A stretch of DNA of 64,000 nucleotides, taken from assembly GCA_963674835.2 (NCBI GenBank), contig CAXXKC010000003.1, positions 1,364,001-1,428,000 of the forward strand, in the 5' to 3' direction. A model generated the notes under the pieces. It ran no database searches and had not been told where the DNA came from. It saw only the letters and a list, made by a program, of their open reading frames with translations. Source of the DNA: G963674835 sp963674835 (GTDB lineage Bacteria > Planctomycetota > Planctomycetia > Pirellulales > Thermoguttaceae). Positions 34,539 to 43,863 of this stretch are shown here, piece by piece. Numbering within the stretch: the stretch's first letter is position 1; the number at the start of each line of letters is the position of its first letter. Position numbers and translations under genes: made by a program.

Positions 34539-37052
34539 GTGCGAGTGTTCAGCGCGGTTGTGGGAATGATCGTGGTGGTTGGCTCGTGCTGTCTTGCCCG
34601 GGGGGAGGACGCAGCGCCGTTTGTGGTTCATCCGGAAGAGAGCTTCAATAAGGAGTCGGGCGTTCTGGTGGACGTTCCGGGGAAGAAGGGGCAGCGGGGC
34701 GTGGGGCTCCGAGCGGACATGCCGCGGTTCGGTTGGTGTGTGATCGATCTGGGACGGAAGTTTGAGAAGGGGCGTTACCGGATCGCGTTGACGCTGTGCG
34801 CAACAAACGAGAAAGCGGCCACCGTGGGGCTGTACGTCGCCGGCGGGGAAGATCACATGCAGGCGACGTACGGGCTGACGTGCGAGGCGGGAAAGACGCG
34901 GACAGTCGAGCGGTACTTCTTCGCTCCGGAAGGGTTCTCGAAGCTGCTGCTGAAGAAGCTGGATGCGGCGGCAACACCATCGGTGGCAGTGGCGGAAGTG
35001 ACGCTGACGGACATGAAGCAGCGGGAGCTTCCGCGGCTGACGGGATATCGAACGTTGTTTGAGTATCCGGCGCCGTGGGGTCTGAGGAACAAGGATATCG
35101 AGGGGATGCTATCCGGGACGGATCGACTTGGGGAAGTGGAGGCGTGGTTGGACCGGCGGAGCCGGGCGGCGGAGTTGCTGGGACGGGCCGATTATCTGCT
35201 CCGGGCGCATCGGGTTTTGCGCTGCCCTGGGTCGAGAGCGGAAATGGAGCGGGCTTGCGTTGCGGCGAGGAGCCTGGAGCCGAAGCAACTGGAAGAACTG
35301 GCGAAATCGCTGGGGGTGTTTCAGCGCGAGCTGGAGAAGTTTGCCGGTGGGACGCTCGATCCGGCGACCGGCACGGACGTGTTTACGTGGGTGAAGTCGT
35401 GGAATGTGTTCGGGTACGACGAGCCTACGCCGTTCGTGGCGTCGTATGGCGACGGAGCGGTGCTCCGGCTGATGAAGCGGGGAGACGCGGTGGATTTTTC
35501 GAGTTCGTGGACCACGAGTGTCTACACGCGAGCGGATATGACGGTGAGGTATTCGGTTCTTTCGCCGCTGTCGGTGATCGATCTGAAGACAAAAGAATTG
35601 GAGGCGGAGATCGGGAGACTGAAGGAGTCGCGCAAGGCGCCGGCTGAGGGGTGGTTCGCCTTGGCGTCGAAGGATTGTCTGTACGTGTTTGTGACCAACC
35701 GCACGTTTGAGAAGGTGGACTGTTCGGAGAAGCGGCTCGCGTTCCGACTGAACACGCCTGGGGCGGTCGGGTACGTCAGGGTGGCGATGGATCAAGAGAA
35801 GGAGCTGCCGGCGCTAGCACAGTTCTACCAGGGCTTGCTCATGCACGAGCCCATCGAGTGCGTGCAGGTGCAGAAGGGGCGCCGGATCGAGCAGGTGTTT
35901 GAGTATGTGGATCGTCCTTGCGACCGGCCGGTGAAGCCTGTGTTGGGCGCGCCGGTGCCGTACCTGGTTCGGTTCTCGCTCAGGCCATCGAGCCAGTTGA
36001 AGGTGAAGTTCGACTCGCCGACGCGGGAGGGACCGGACGGCTGGACCTATGTGCCGGACAGCGAGCGCGTTGCGTATGAGTTGCCCGACCGACCGCGGTG
36101 GCATTCGTGCGGCATCAACGTGATGCTCGACAGTGCGACGGCATCGACGTATCGGGAGCTACACGACCTGGGGTGCCAGACGATTCGTTTGGTTTGCGAG
36201 ACCGGGTCGGGTTGGAAGGGCACGCCGGCGGAGGAGAAGAAGAAGCTCGTGTGCCAGCACCTCGGGTGGATTCGCGAGGCGGGCGGGATGAAGGTGGGGC
36301 TGGACCTTCATAACGGATGGTTCCCCGACGGCATGAACGACAACAAGGCTTTTGAGGATCCGGCGCTGTGGCAGGAGTTCGTCGAGCGATGGAAGACGAT
36401 TCTGTCGTGGTGCGAGCCATATCGGGACGTGATCGGTTGGTACGACTTGATGAACGAGCCGCAGATCTTCTTTGAGCGCGGCCCGGTCAAACCTTATGCG
36501 GAGTTCATGCGGAAAGCCGTGCGTGCGTTGCGGCCGCATGCGGGCGAGACGCCGTTTCTGGTCGAGGCGGTGAACATGGCCAATCCGGGCGGGGTGGCGA
36601 TGTGGGAGGACGTCGGGGAGGACGTGATTGTGGGATACCACGACTATTGGCCGCACATGCTTACGCACGAGTGGAGCGTCGAGCATGGCGACGAGACGAT
36701 GCCGGCGACGTTCTATCCGTCGTTCATGCCGGGGATCAACTGGAGCAGCCCGAGCTGGCGGGATGACGGTTTGTGGCAGTACTGGGACTGCTGGAAATGC
36801 AATTCGGTAAGCCTACCGGTGTATCGGATTCTGATCGAGAAGGGAGTCCGCCTGGACTGCGGGGAATATGGCGTGGTGGGTTACCTGGGGCAGACGTCGC
36901 CGATTTCGGGCGCGATCTGGATGCGCCACGCGATGGACCGTTTCAAGCGTCTGGGGATCAACCACAACGCTTGGGGCGTCGGCGGCGGATTCACGTGGAA
37001 TGTTCCTTCGGCGAAGGAGGAGATGGTTAGGTTTTGGAGAGAGAATCGGTAG
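34539..37052 (+). CDS. exported GH5-like glycoside hydrolase, 837 aa
   Basis: The frame opens at 34491, overlapping the previous stop, but GTG 34539 is preceded by GAGAGGAGG, the same site as the previous gene, and leads straight into the signal peptide VFSAVVGMIVVVGSCCLARG. The first about 500 residues are beta-rich with a helical insert and are unrecognised. The C-terminal 300 residues are a GH5-type barrel: TIRLVCETGSGW, GLDLHNGWFPDG, GWYDLMNEPQ with the acid/base Glu about 640, VIVGYHDYWPH and LDCGEYGVVG with the nucleophile Glu about 776. It should hydrolyse a beta-linked polysaccharide outside the cell. It ends the glycan locus; a dispersed palindrome follows. Confidence 0.8.
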   Translation: MRVFSAVVGMIVVVGSCCLARGEDAAPFVVHPEESFNKESGVLVDVPGKKGQRGVGLRADMPRFGWCVIDLGRKFEKGRYRIALTLCATNEKAATVGLYVAGGEDHMQATYGLTCEAGKTRTVERYFFAPEGFSKLLLKKLDAAATPSVAVAEVTLTDMKQRELPRLTGYRTLFEYPAPWGLRNKDIEGMLSGTDRLGEVEAWLDRRSRAAELLGRADYLLRAHRVLRCPGSRAEMERACVAARSLEPKQLEELAKSLGVFQRELEKFAGGTLDPATGTDVFTWVKSWNVFGYDEPTPFVASYGDGAVLRLMKRGDAVDFSSSWTTSVYTRADMTVRYSVLSPLSVIDLKTKELEAEIGRLKESRKAPAEGWFALASKDCLYVFVTNRTFEKVDCSEKRLAFRLNTPGAVGYVRVAMDQEKELPALAQFYQGLLMHEPIECVQVQKGRRIEQVFEYVDRPCDRPVKPVLGAPVPYLVRFSLRPSSQLKVKFDSPTREGPDGWTYVPDSERVAYELPDRPRWHSCGINVMLDSATASTYRELHDLGCQTIRLVCETGSGWKGTPAEEKKKLVCQHLGWIREAGGMKVGLDLHNGWFPDGMNDNKAFEDPALWQEFVERWKTILSWCEPYRDVIGWYDLMNEPQIFFERGPVKPYAEFMRKAVRALRPHAGETPFLVEAVNMANPGGVAMWEDVGEDVIVGYHDYWPHMLTHEWSVEHGDETMPATFYPSFMPGINWSSPSWRDDGLWQYWDCWKCNSVSLPVYRILIEKGVRLDCGEYGVVGYLGQTSPISGAIWMRHAMDRFKRLGINHNAWGVGGGFTWNVPSAKEEMVRFWRENR

Positions 37053-37066
37053 GGTTGGGGTGTGGT

Positions 37067-37091
37067 GTTATGCTGAAGCATGACCTACGGG
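37067..37091 (+). repeat. GTTATGC-type palindrome, copy 4
   Basis: GTTATGCTGAAGCATGAC (37067-37084) then CTACGGG, in the 100-base gap between the converging GH5-like and mutL genes. Confidence 0.8.
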
Positions 37092-37108
37092 CACCAGGCA
37101 GGTTCTGT

Positions 37109-37134
37109 ACAGCCGGGGGCGGCTGTGCTACATG
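37109..37134 (+). repeat. CACAGCC...GGCTGTG element, copy 3
   Basis: TACAGCCGGGGGCGGCTGTG then CTACAT, in the same short convergent gap as the GTTATGC palindrome at 37067. Confidence 0.8.
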
Positions 37135-37152
37135 CGGGTGCGGGGGTGGGGG

Positions 37153-39003
37153 TTAGATGCGTTTGAACTGGCGGTCGAGTTCTTCGCGGCTGAAGACGAG
37201 GGCGGTGGGACGGCCGTGGGGGCAGTGATGGGCGTCGTCGATGAGGTGACGCTGTTGGAGGAGCGCGGAGATTTCCTCGGGGACCAGGCGGTCGCCTGCC
37301 TTGACGGCGGCTTTGCAGGCGATCATGTGGAGCAGCTCGTCGAGGAGGTCGCGCTGGTCGGGGAGTTTTCCGCCGGCGAGCAGTGGCTCCAACAGCGTGT
37401 GGAGCACTTCGCCGGGATTCATGTTGGCGAGCATGGCGGGGTAGCTGGAGACGAGCACCGTGTCGCCGCCGAAGGGCTCGATCTTGACGCCTAGTTGGGC
37501 CAGTAGCGGGGCATGCTCGAGGGCGGCGGCGGCTTCGGCGGGGGCCAGGTCGACTGGCTCGGGCACGAGAAGGGCCTGGCTTTCGATCGGCCCGGAGGCA
37601 ATCCGCGCGCGCAGCTGCTCGAAGAGGATTCGCTCGTGCAGGGCGTGCTGGTCGATGACCATGAGGCCGTCTTCGCTTTCGGCGACGAGGTAGCGATTGT
37701 GGACCTGGAACGCCTTGTGCGGAGGGGCGTTGCCGAAGGACGCGGGTGACGAGGGATCGCGGTGGGTTTGCGGATCGGTTGGGGCGCCGTCGTCGGTTTC
37801 GTCGGGCGCCGCGGGTGCCCAAGAGCGGTTGAGACGGGTGAGCTCCAAGGGTGAGCCGGACGTCGGGGCGGCGGGCGATTGGGGCGGTGTGGTCCACGAC
37901 TGAGTCTTGCCCTTGGCCCAGTCGACGATCTGCTGGCGGGTTCTGAGGGCCTGTTGGGAATCGTGGGCGCCAGAGGGATCTTCGTCGTGCGGGATCTGGC
38001 CGGGGGTGGAGAGGTCGGTGGAGAGGAATTGGGTGCGGAGGGTGGAGAGTAGCTGGCCGTAGATTTGGCCGGAGTCTTGGAAGCGGACTTCGAGCTTGGT
38101 GGGGTGGACGTTGACGTCGACGACGTCGGCGGGCATTTCCAGCAGGAGGAAGGCGATCGGGCAGCGACCGGTCATGAGCAGGCCACGGTAGGCCTCTTGG
38201 AGCGCATGCTGGAGGGAACGGTCGCGTATGTGGCGGCCGTTGAGGAAGAGATACTGCATGCGGTTGTTGCTACGGCTGTGAGCGGGATGGGCGACGTAGC
38301 CGGAGACGCGGACCGGGCCGTTGGTGCTCTCCACCCAAATCAGGCTGTCGGCCAAGGGCTGCCCGGCGATGGAGGCGATGCGCTGGAGCCAGGACTGCGA
38401 GCTGGGGAGGTCGAGGACGAGCCGATCGTTGTGGCGAAGAGTGAAGTGGCCGTGGGGCTGCGCCAGGGCGATGCGGGTGAACGCTTCGGTGACGTGGCCC
38501 AACTCGGTCTGGGCGGATCGGAGGAACTTGCGGCGGACGGGCGTGTTGAAGAAGAGATTGGCGACCTCGACGATCGTGCCGACCGGGCATCCGCAAGGGA
38601 CGGCTTCGGAGACGGTGCCGCCGACAACGGTGATCTCGGATCCTTCGGGGCTGTGGGGTGTGCGGCTGCGGAGGGTGAGGCGGCTGACCTCGGCGATGGA
38701 TGCGAGGGCTTCGCCGCGGAAGCCGAGCGTGGCGACGTGGAAGAGGTCGTCGGCGTCGTGGATCTTGCTGGTGGCGTGACTGGCGATGGCCAGCGGCAGT
38801 TCGTCGGCGGGAATGCCGGAGCCGTTGTCGACGACGCGGACCAGCTCGGTGCCACCGGTTTGAACGGCGACGTCGATCCGCGAGGCACCGGCATCGACGG
38901 CGTTCTCCATGAGCTCCTTAACGACGCTCGCCGGGCGCTCGATGACTTCGCCGGCGGCGATCTTGTTGATGAGGCTTTGGGAGAGACGGGTGATGCGAGG
39001 CAT
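37153..39003 (-). CDS. mutL: DNA mismatch repair protein MutL
   Basis: 616 aa. The N-terminal GHKL ATPase is complete: IAAGEVIERPASVVKELMEN, AVDAGAS, VVDNGSGIPADEL, HATSKI and TLGFRGEALASIAEV. The C-terminal dimerisation domain keeps the endonuclease signature DQHALHERILFE (DQHA-x2-E-x4-E) and a late CPHGRP, so this is the nicking type of MutL rather than the enterobacterial type without endonuclease. The Pro/Ser-rich linker covers about residues 340-420. It coordinates mismatch repair after MutS recognition; no mutS gene is nearby. It is the last of five genes read in the same direction from rpsO. Confidence 0.95.
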   Translation of the reverse strand: MPRITRLSQSLINKIAAGEVIERPASVVKELMENAVDAGASRIDVAVQTGGTELVRVVDNGSGIPADELPLAIASHATSKIHDADDLFHVATLGFRGEALASIAEVSRLTLRSRTPHSPEGSEITVVGGTVSEAVPCGCPVGTIVEVANLFFNTPVRRKFLRSAQTELGHVTEAFTRIALAQPHGHFTLRHNDRLVLDLPSSQSWLQRIASIAGQPLADSLIWVESTNGPVRVSGYVAHPAHSRSNNRMQYLFLNGRHIRDRSLQHALQEAYRGLLMTGRCPIAFLLLEMPADVVDVNVHPTKLEVRFQDSGQIYGQLLSTLRTQFLSTDLSTPGQIPHDEDPSGAHDSQQALRTRQQIVDWAKGKTQSWTTPPQSPAAPTSGSPLELTRLNRSWAPAAPDETDDGAPTDPQTHRDPSSPASFGNAPPHKAFQVHNRYLVAESEDGLMVIDQHALHERILFEQLRARIASGPIESQALLVPEPVDLAPAEAAAALEHAPLLAQLGVKIEPFGGDTVLVSSYPAMLANMNPGEVLHTLLEPLLAGGKLPDQRDLLDELLHMIACKAAVKAGDRLVPEEISALLQQRHLIDDAHHCPHGRPTALVFSREELDRQFKRI

Positions 39004-39128
39004 GAGGGATTGGGATTTGGCAGCCGTCGGATAAAGTGGATCGTGATTGAAGGGGAAAATGGGAAAGAGGGAAAGTGGGAGAAGGGAAGAGTTGGGGTTG
39101 GGTTGTGGTTCGGTGGTTTTGGGGTCTT

Positions 39129-39153
39129 GTTATGCTGAAGCATAACCTACGGG
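39129..39153 (+). repeat. GTTATGC-type palindrome, copy 5
   Basis: GTTATGCTGAAGCATAAC (39129-39146) then CTACGGG, between the mutL start and the stop of the regulator gene. Confidence 0.85.
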
Positions 39154-39172
39154 GTGGTTGAGCCGGGGTGGT

Positions 39173-40588
39173 TTAGAGGTTGTAGTCTTTGATCTTTCGG
39201 TAGAGGGTGCGTTCGCCGATGCCGAGCATGCGGGCGGCTTCTTCGCGATTGCCGCCGGCGACGCGGAGGGTTTCGGCGATGAAGAGGCGTTGGATGTCTT
39301 CCAGCGATTTGCCGACCAGGCCGGCCAGGGAGACATCGGGGGACTCGTGGGCGGGCTTGGGGGAATCGGCCAGCTCTTCGGGCAGGTCGTCGAGGTCCAA
39401 GAGGCCATCGTAGTCGACGACGATCATACTCTCGACGACGTTGCGAAGCTGACGGACATTGCCGGGCCAGTCGAAGGCCATGAGCTTGCGCCGTGCGGCG
39501 GGGGAAACGCCGCGGATCTGTTTGCCGTGTTTCTTGGCCAGCGAGCGGATGAAGTAGTCGACGAGGACGGGGATATCGCCGCTGCGCTGGGCGAGCGTGG
39601 GCAGGCGGACGGTGACCACCTTGAGCCGATGGTAGAGGTCGCTGCGGAAGGTGCCGGCCTCGATCGAGTCTTCGAGGTTGCGATTGGTGGCGGAGAGGAT
39701 GCGGACGTTGACCTTGACGGGATCGTTGGAGCCGACGCGGGTGATTTCGCCGTTTTCCAGTACGCGGAGGAGCTTGATCTGGGTGGCGAGGGGCATGTCG
39801 CCGACTTCGTCCAGGAAGAGGGTGCCGCCGTTAGCGTACTCGAACTTGCCGACGCGGTCGGACGAGGCGTCGGTGAAGGCGCCTTTGATGTGGCCGAAGA
39901 GCTCGCTTTCGAGGATGTTCTCGCTGAGGGCGGCGCAGTTCAGGGCGACGAAGGGCTTGTCTTTGCGGGGGCTGTTCTGGTGGATGGCCTGGGCGACCAG
40001 CTCCTTGCCCGTGCCTGTTTCGCCCTGGATGAGGACGCTGGCATTGGTGGGGGCGATACGTTTGAGCCGCTCGATGACGTCGTGCATCTGGGGGCTGTCG
40101 CCGACGACGCCTTCGAAGCCGAAGCGTTCGTCGAGTCGGCGCTGGAGCTCGACGTTGGCGTGACGGAGTCGGGCGTTTTCGGCGGCCTTGCGGGTGACGG
40201 CGCGGAGTTGGGCGAGATCGAGCGGTTTGAGCAGGTAGTTGAAGGCGCCCTGCTGCATGGCGGCGACCGCGGAAGGGATCGTGCCGTGGCCGGTGATGAG
40301 GATGACTTCGGCGTCGGGGAGAGCCTGTTTGGCGCGGGCGAGGATGGCCAGGCCGTCGATCTCGTTCATCACCAGATCGGTGATGATGATGTCGTAGCTG
40401 CCCTGCTCGATGAGCTTGGCACCTTCGGGACCGGAAGTGGCCACGTGGCAGGAGAGGCCAACGCGATCGAGGCTTTCGGCAACGACGTCGGCATGGGCCT
40501 TGTCGTTGTCGACGATAAGCACTTCGACGGGCGGACCGGTGGGCTGGTCGGCTTGCGGGTCGGTTTGCGGCGACGATGCGGAGGTCAT
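39173..40588 (-). CDS. sigma-54-dependent NtrC-family response regulator
   Basis: 471 aa from the ATG at 40588. Residues about 20-140 are a receiver domain with phosphoacceptor Asp71 (IIITDLVMNEIDG) and KPLDLAQL at its end. A sigma-54 activator AAA+ domain follows: GETGTGKELVAQAIH (Walker A), ESELFGHIKGAFTDA, GGTLFLDEVGDMPL (Walker B), LYHRLKVVTVRLP and WPGNVRQLRN. The sigma-54 contact loop reads GAFTDA instead of the classical GAFTGA. The last 40 residues are a Fis-type helix-turn-helix (REEAARMLGIGERTLYRKIK). The kinase gene directly upstream in transcription order is its likely partner. It would activate sigma-54 promoters elsewhere; targets are unknown. Confidence 0.92.
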   Translation of the reverse strand: MTSASSPQTDPQADQPTGPPVEVLIVDNDKAHADVVAESLDRVGLSCHVATSGPEGAKLIEQGSYDIIITDLVMNEIDGLAILARAKQALPDAEVILITGHGTIPSAVAAMQQGAFNYLLKPLDLAQLRAVTRKAAENARLRHANVELQRRLDERFGFEGVVGDSPQMHDVIERLKRIAPTNASVLIQGETGTGKELVAQAIHQNSPRKDKPFVALNCAALSENILESELFGHIKGAFTDASSDRVGKFEYANGGTLFLDEVGDMPLATQIKLLRVLENGEITRVGSNDPVKVNVRILSATNRNLEDSIEAGTFRSDLYHRLKVVTVRLPTLAQRSGDIPVLVDYFIRSLAKKHGKQIRGVSPAARRKLMAFDWPGNVRQLRNVVESMIVVDYDGLLDLDDLPEELADSPKPAHESPDVSLAGLVGKSLEDIQRLFIAETLRVAGGNREEAARMLGIGERTLYRKIKDYNL

Positions 40589-40804
40589 GCGACTGATCTT
40601 ACAATGTGGGTTGGTGTGGAGCCAGATCCCCAATTGGGAACGGGGATTGGGTGACAGGGGTTGGGGATGGGTGGGAAACGCAGAGTGGTGTGGCAACCAT
40701 CGAGCGAGACGAAACGCCGATGGGGCGGGGAGCATGGGAAAGCGGGGAAAAGGCGAGCCCGCGATGCCAAGGAGCGGGGCGCATTGCTCGCTGGGAGGAG
40801 CAGG

Positions 40805-41563
40805 TTACTGCCCTGCTGAAGCGCTCTCGGCGGCGAGACGAGGAGGGACGGGGAGGCGGATAGTGAACTGGGTCCCGCGGCCGGGCTCGCTCTGGACGGA
40901 GATCTGGCCGCCGTGGGATTCGATGATCTTGCGTGCGGTGGGCAGACCGAGGCCGGACCCGCCACTCTTGGTGGAGTAGAAGGCGTCGAAGACGTGCTCG
41001 AGGGTGTGGGCGTCGATGCCGCAGCCGGTATCGATGAGATCGAGCCGGACGCCATCGCCGGTGACGCTGGTGCGGATGACGAGCTGTCCGCCATTGGGCA
41101 TCGCCTGCTCGGCGTTGAGGAGGAGGTTGAGCATGGCTCCGTGGAAGGCCTCACGGTCGAGCATGACGGTGGGCAGGTCGCTGGCAAGGTAGTCGGCGAC
41201 TTCGAAGCCGGCCTCGCGAGCCTTGGGCTGGAAGAACTGGAGGATCTGCTTGAGCTGTTCATTGAGGTCCGTCGGCTGAAGATTCAGCCGGCGGACCTTG
41301 GTGAAAGCGAGGAAGTTGTCGAGCAGTTCCTGGAGGCGGCGGCATTCGCGCTGGACGACGGCCGCCTTGGCCAGGGCGCGGCGTTCGCGCGGGGTCTCCG
41401 GGTTTTGGAGATCCTCTGCCAGCAGCTCCATGTTCAGCCGGATGGTCGAGAGGGGGTTCTTGATTTCGTGCGCCAGGGCACCAGCCAGCTTGGCGATCTC
41501 GGTGTACTGGTCGACGAGCCTGCGGTCTGCCTCAGTGGTCGCCGAGTCAGGAGGCGGAATCAT
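40805..41563 (-). CDS. cytosolic NtrB-like sensor histidine kinase
   Basis: 252 aa without signal or membrane segments. The dimerisation/phosphoacceptor helix contains LAGALAHEIKNPLSTIRLN with His32. The ATPase domain has the N box (MLNLLLNAEQAMPNGG), G1 (DLIDTGCGID), the F box (FDAFYSTK) and G2 (GSGLGLPTARKIIESHGG). The N-terminus is only about 25 residues, so it has no sensor domain of its own and must respond through a partner or metabolite. It probably phosphorylates the NtrC-like regulator encoded 216 bases downstream. Its ATG overlaps the pnp stop as ATGA, which couples its translation to that of PNPase. Confidence 0.9.
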   Translation of the reverse strand: MIPPPDSATTEADRRLVDQYTEIAKLAGALAHEIKNPLSTIRLNMELLAEDLQNPETPRERRALAKAAVVQRECRRLQELLDNFLAFTKVRRLNLQPTDLNEQLKQILQFFQPKAREAGFEVADYLASDLPTVMLDREAFHGAMLNLLLNAEQAMPNGGQLVIRTSVTGDGVRLDLIDTGCGIDAHTLEHVFDAFYSTKSGGSGLGLPTARKIIESHGGQISVQSEPGRGTQFTIRLPVPPRLAAESASAGQ

Positions 41564-43668
41564 GTCGCATCCCGTTCCGGGGCGGCTTCCTCTTTCAACA
41601 CGGCCTTACGGCTGAGCTTGACGCGGTCTTGATCGTCGATGGCGATCACCTTGACACGAAGGACATCGCCCACCTTGCAGACGTCGGCGACGCTGGAGAC
41701 GTAGCCGTCGGAGAGCTCGCTGATGTGGCAGAGTCCGTCCTTGCCAGGAAGGATCTCGATGAAGGCGCCAAAGTCTTTGACGCTGCTGACACGGCCTTCG
41801 TAGATGCGGCCGACTTCGACGGAGGCGGTGAGCGCCTCGACCTGGTTCATGGCGGCCTGGGCCCCTTCGGCGTTCTCGCAGGCGATGGTCACGGTGCCAT
41901 CGTCGACGACTTCGATCAGGGCGCCCGTGGAATCCTGGATGGCGCGGATGGTCTTGCCACCGGGGCCGATGAGCAGGCCGATCTTGTCGGGGTCGATATG
42001 GGTGCGCAACAGCCGCGGCGCCCAGTTGGAGATCTCGGCGCGGGGACGCGGGATGGCGGTGAGCATCTTGCGAAGAATTTCGATGCGGGCCTCGCGGGCC
42101 TGCTGGAGCACGCCGCGGACGATCTCCTCGCTGATGCCGTCGATCTTGACGTCGAGCTGGATGCCGGTGACGCCGTTCTGGGTGCCGGCGACCTTGAAGT
42201 CCATATCGCCGAAGTGATCCTCGTCGCCGATGATGTCGGTCAGAAGGACCCAGCGATCCTCTTCCTTGACCAATCCGATGGAGATTCCAGCGACGGGGTT
42301 GCTAATGGGAACGCCGGCGGCCATGAGCCCGAGCGTGGCCCCGCAGACGCTGGCCATGGAGCTGGAGCCGTTGGACTCCAGGATGTCGGAGATGATGCGG
42401 ATGGTGTAGGGGAACTGCTCGGGCTCGGGGAGCACGGGCTTGACGCTGCGCTCGGCCAGCGCGCCGTGGCCGATCTCGCGACGGCCCGGCCCGCGGATGG
42501 GACGGACTTCGCCGACGGAGAAGGGCGGGAAGTAGTAGTCGAGCATGAACTTCTTGGTGTATTCCTCGATGAGGCCGTCGACGCGCTGCTCGTCGCGGGC
42601 GGTGCCCAGGGTGACGGTGATCATGGCCTGGGTTTCACCGCGTTGGAACACGGCCGAACCGTGGACGCGGGGCAGCACGTCGACCCTGCAGGAGATATCG
42701 CGGAGCTGCTTGGAATTGCGGCCGTCGGAACGCGTGCCGTCGAGGATGAGGTCGCGGACCACGCGTTGTTCGAGATCGTGCCAAGCGGTGTCGAAAGCCT
42801 GCTGGGTGAGCGCGCCTTCGGCCAACGGATCGGGGATCATGTCGGCGAGGGCCTGGGCTTTTAGGGCGGCGACGGCGTCGGCGCGGGCCTGTTTTCCCTC
42901 GGTCCGCTTGGCGTCGCGCAAGGCGTCGTAGCAGCGGCTCTTGAGCTGGTCGTAGGTATCGGTGGGAGCCGGGATCTCGTATTCGATCTTAACGGGCTGG
43001 ACCTTAGCGACGAGCTCGTCCTGGAGGTCGCAGATCTCCTGGACGTAGCCGTAGGCGGTCATGATCGCCTCGGCCATGCGATCCTCGGGCATTTCGCGGG
43101 CGAAGCCCTCGATCATGAGGATCGCTTTCCTGGTGCCAGAGACGATAAGGTCAAGGTCGCTTTGTTCGAGTTCGTCCTGGGTTGGGAAGGGGACGAACTG
43201 GCCGTCGATGCAGCCGAGGCGAACGGAGCCGATAGGGCCGAGGAACGGCGTGGGGGAAAGGCCGAGGGCCGTAGAGGCGCCGTTCATGGCCAGGACGTCG
43301 CCATCGGACTGGCGGTCGCTGGCGAGGACGAAGGTCTGGATTTGCACCTCGTCGTGGAACCAGTCGGGGAAACTGGGACGGATGGGCCGGTCGACCAGGC
43401 GGGCCGTGAGCGTTTCCTTAGTGGTGGGACGGCCTTCGCGTTTGAGGAATCCGCCGGGGAATTTTCCGGCCGCGGCAACCCGCTCACGATAATCGCAGGT
43501 CAGGGGGAAGAAGTCGACCCCGGGTCGAGGAGGGCCGACAGCGGTGGCGGCGAGGACGACCGTTTCGCCGTAACCGATGAGGCAACTGCCTGCTGCCTGC
43601 TTGGCCAATTCTCCCGTTTCGATCCAAAGGTTGGCTGCGCCGATCCGTTTTTCTACACGTGCTTTCAA
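41560..43668 (-). CDS. pnp: polyribonucleotide nucleotidyltransferase (PNPase)
   Basis: 702 aa, the full length of bacterial PNPase. Two RNase PH-like cores are visible (FFPLTCDYRERVAAAGKFPG, and later GPGRREIGHGALAERS), with the C-terminal active site region DIIGDEDHFGDMDFKVAGT. A KH domain (KIGLLIGPGGKTIRAIQ) and an S1 domain (GRIYEGRVSSVKDFGAFIEI) follow. It degrades RNA 3' to 5' with phosphate. The start codon is TTG at 43668 with an AGGA 7 bases upstream; GTG four codons later is an alternative. It lies 195 bases downstream of rpsO, the common bacterial arrangement, and overlaps a histidine kinase gene by 4 nt. Confidence 0.96.
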   Translation of the reverse strand: MKARVEKRIGAANLWIETGELAKQAAGSCLIGYGETVVLAATAVGPPRPGVDFFPLTCDYRERVAAAGKFPGGFLKREGRPTTKETLTARLVDRPIRPSFPDWFHDEVQIQTFVLASDRQSDGDVLAMNGASTALGLSPTPFLGPIGSVRLGCIDGQFVPFPTQDELEQSDLDLIVSGTRKAILMIEGFAREMPEDRMAEAIMTAYGYVQEICDLQDELVAKVQPVKIEYEIPAPTDTYDQLKSRCYDALRDAKRTEGKQARADAVAALKAQALADMIPDPLAEGALTQQAFDTAWHDLEQRVVRDLILDGTRSDGRNSKQLRDISCRVDVLPRVHGSAVFQRGETQAMITVTLGTARDEQRVDGLIEEYTKKFMLDYYFPPFSVGEVRPIRGPGRREIGHGALAERSVKPVLPEPEQFPYTIRIISDILESNGSSSMASVCGATLGLMAAGVPISNPVAGISIGLVKEEDRWVLLTDIIGDEDHFGDMDFKVAGTQNGVTGIQLDVKIDGISEEIVRGVLQQAREARIEILRKMLTAIPRPRAEISNWAPRLLRTHIDPDKIGLLIGPGGKTIRAIQDSTGALIEVVDDGTVTIACENAEGAQAAMNQVEALTASVEVGRIYEGRVSSVKDFGAFIEILPGKDGLCHISELSDGYVSSVADVCKVGDVLRVKVIAIDDQDRVKLSRKAVLKEEAAPERDAT

Positions 43669-43743
43669 GGGACTGTCCTACCTTCGCCTACGTTGCGTTT
43701 CCGGCTGCAACACGGAGGGCGGATCGGCTATGGGATATTGGCG

Positions 43744-43773
43744 ATCCACCGGAGGAAAGTCCTTCGGGTGGAT
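43744..43773 (-). promoter_or_regulatory. hairpin in the rpsO-pnp intergenic leader
   Basis: ATCCACC (43744-43750) pairs with GGTGGAT (43767-43773), with an inner AGGA/TCCT pair. In E. coli a leader hairpin at this place is cut by RNase III and controls pnp; whether that happens here is inference. Confidence 0.35.
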
Positions 43774-43863
43774 GAATACCCATCGCGGGCAGTGAACCGG
43801 AGCGCGGGTGGCGCTTCGGATGCCCGAGACTGGAAGAGAGGCGACCAGACGGGCCGCACGGAC

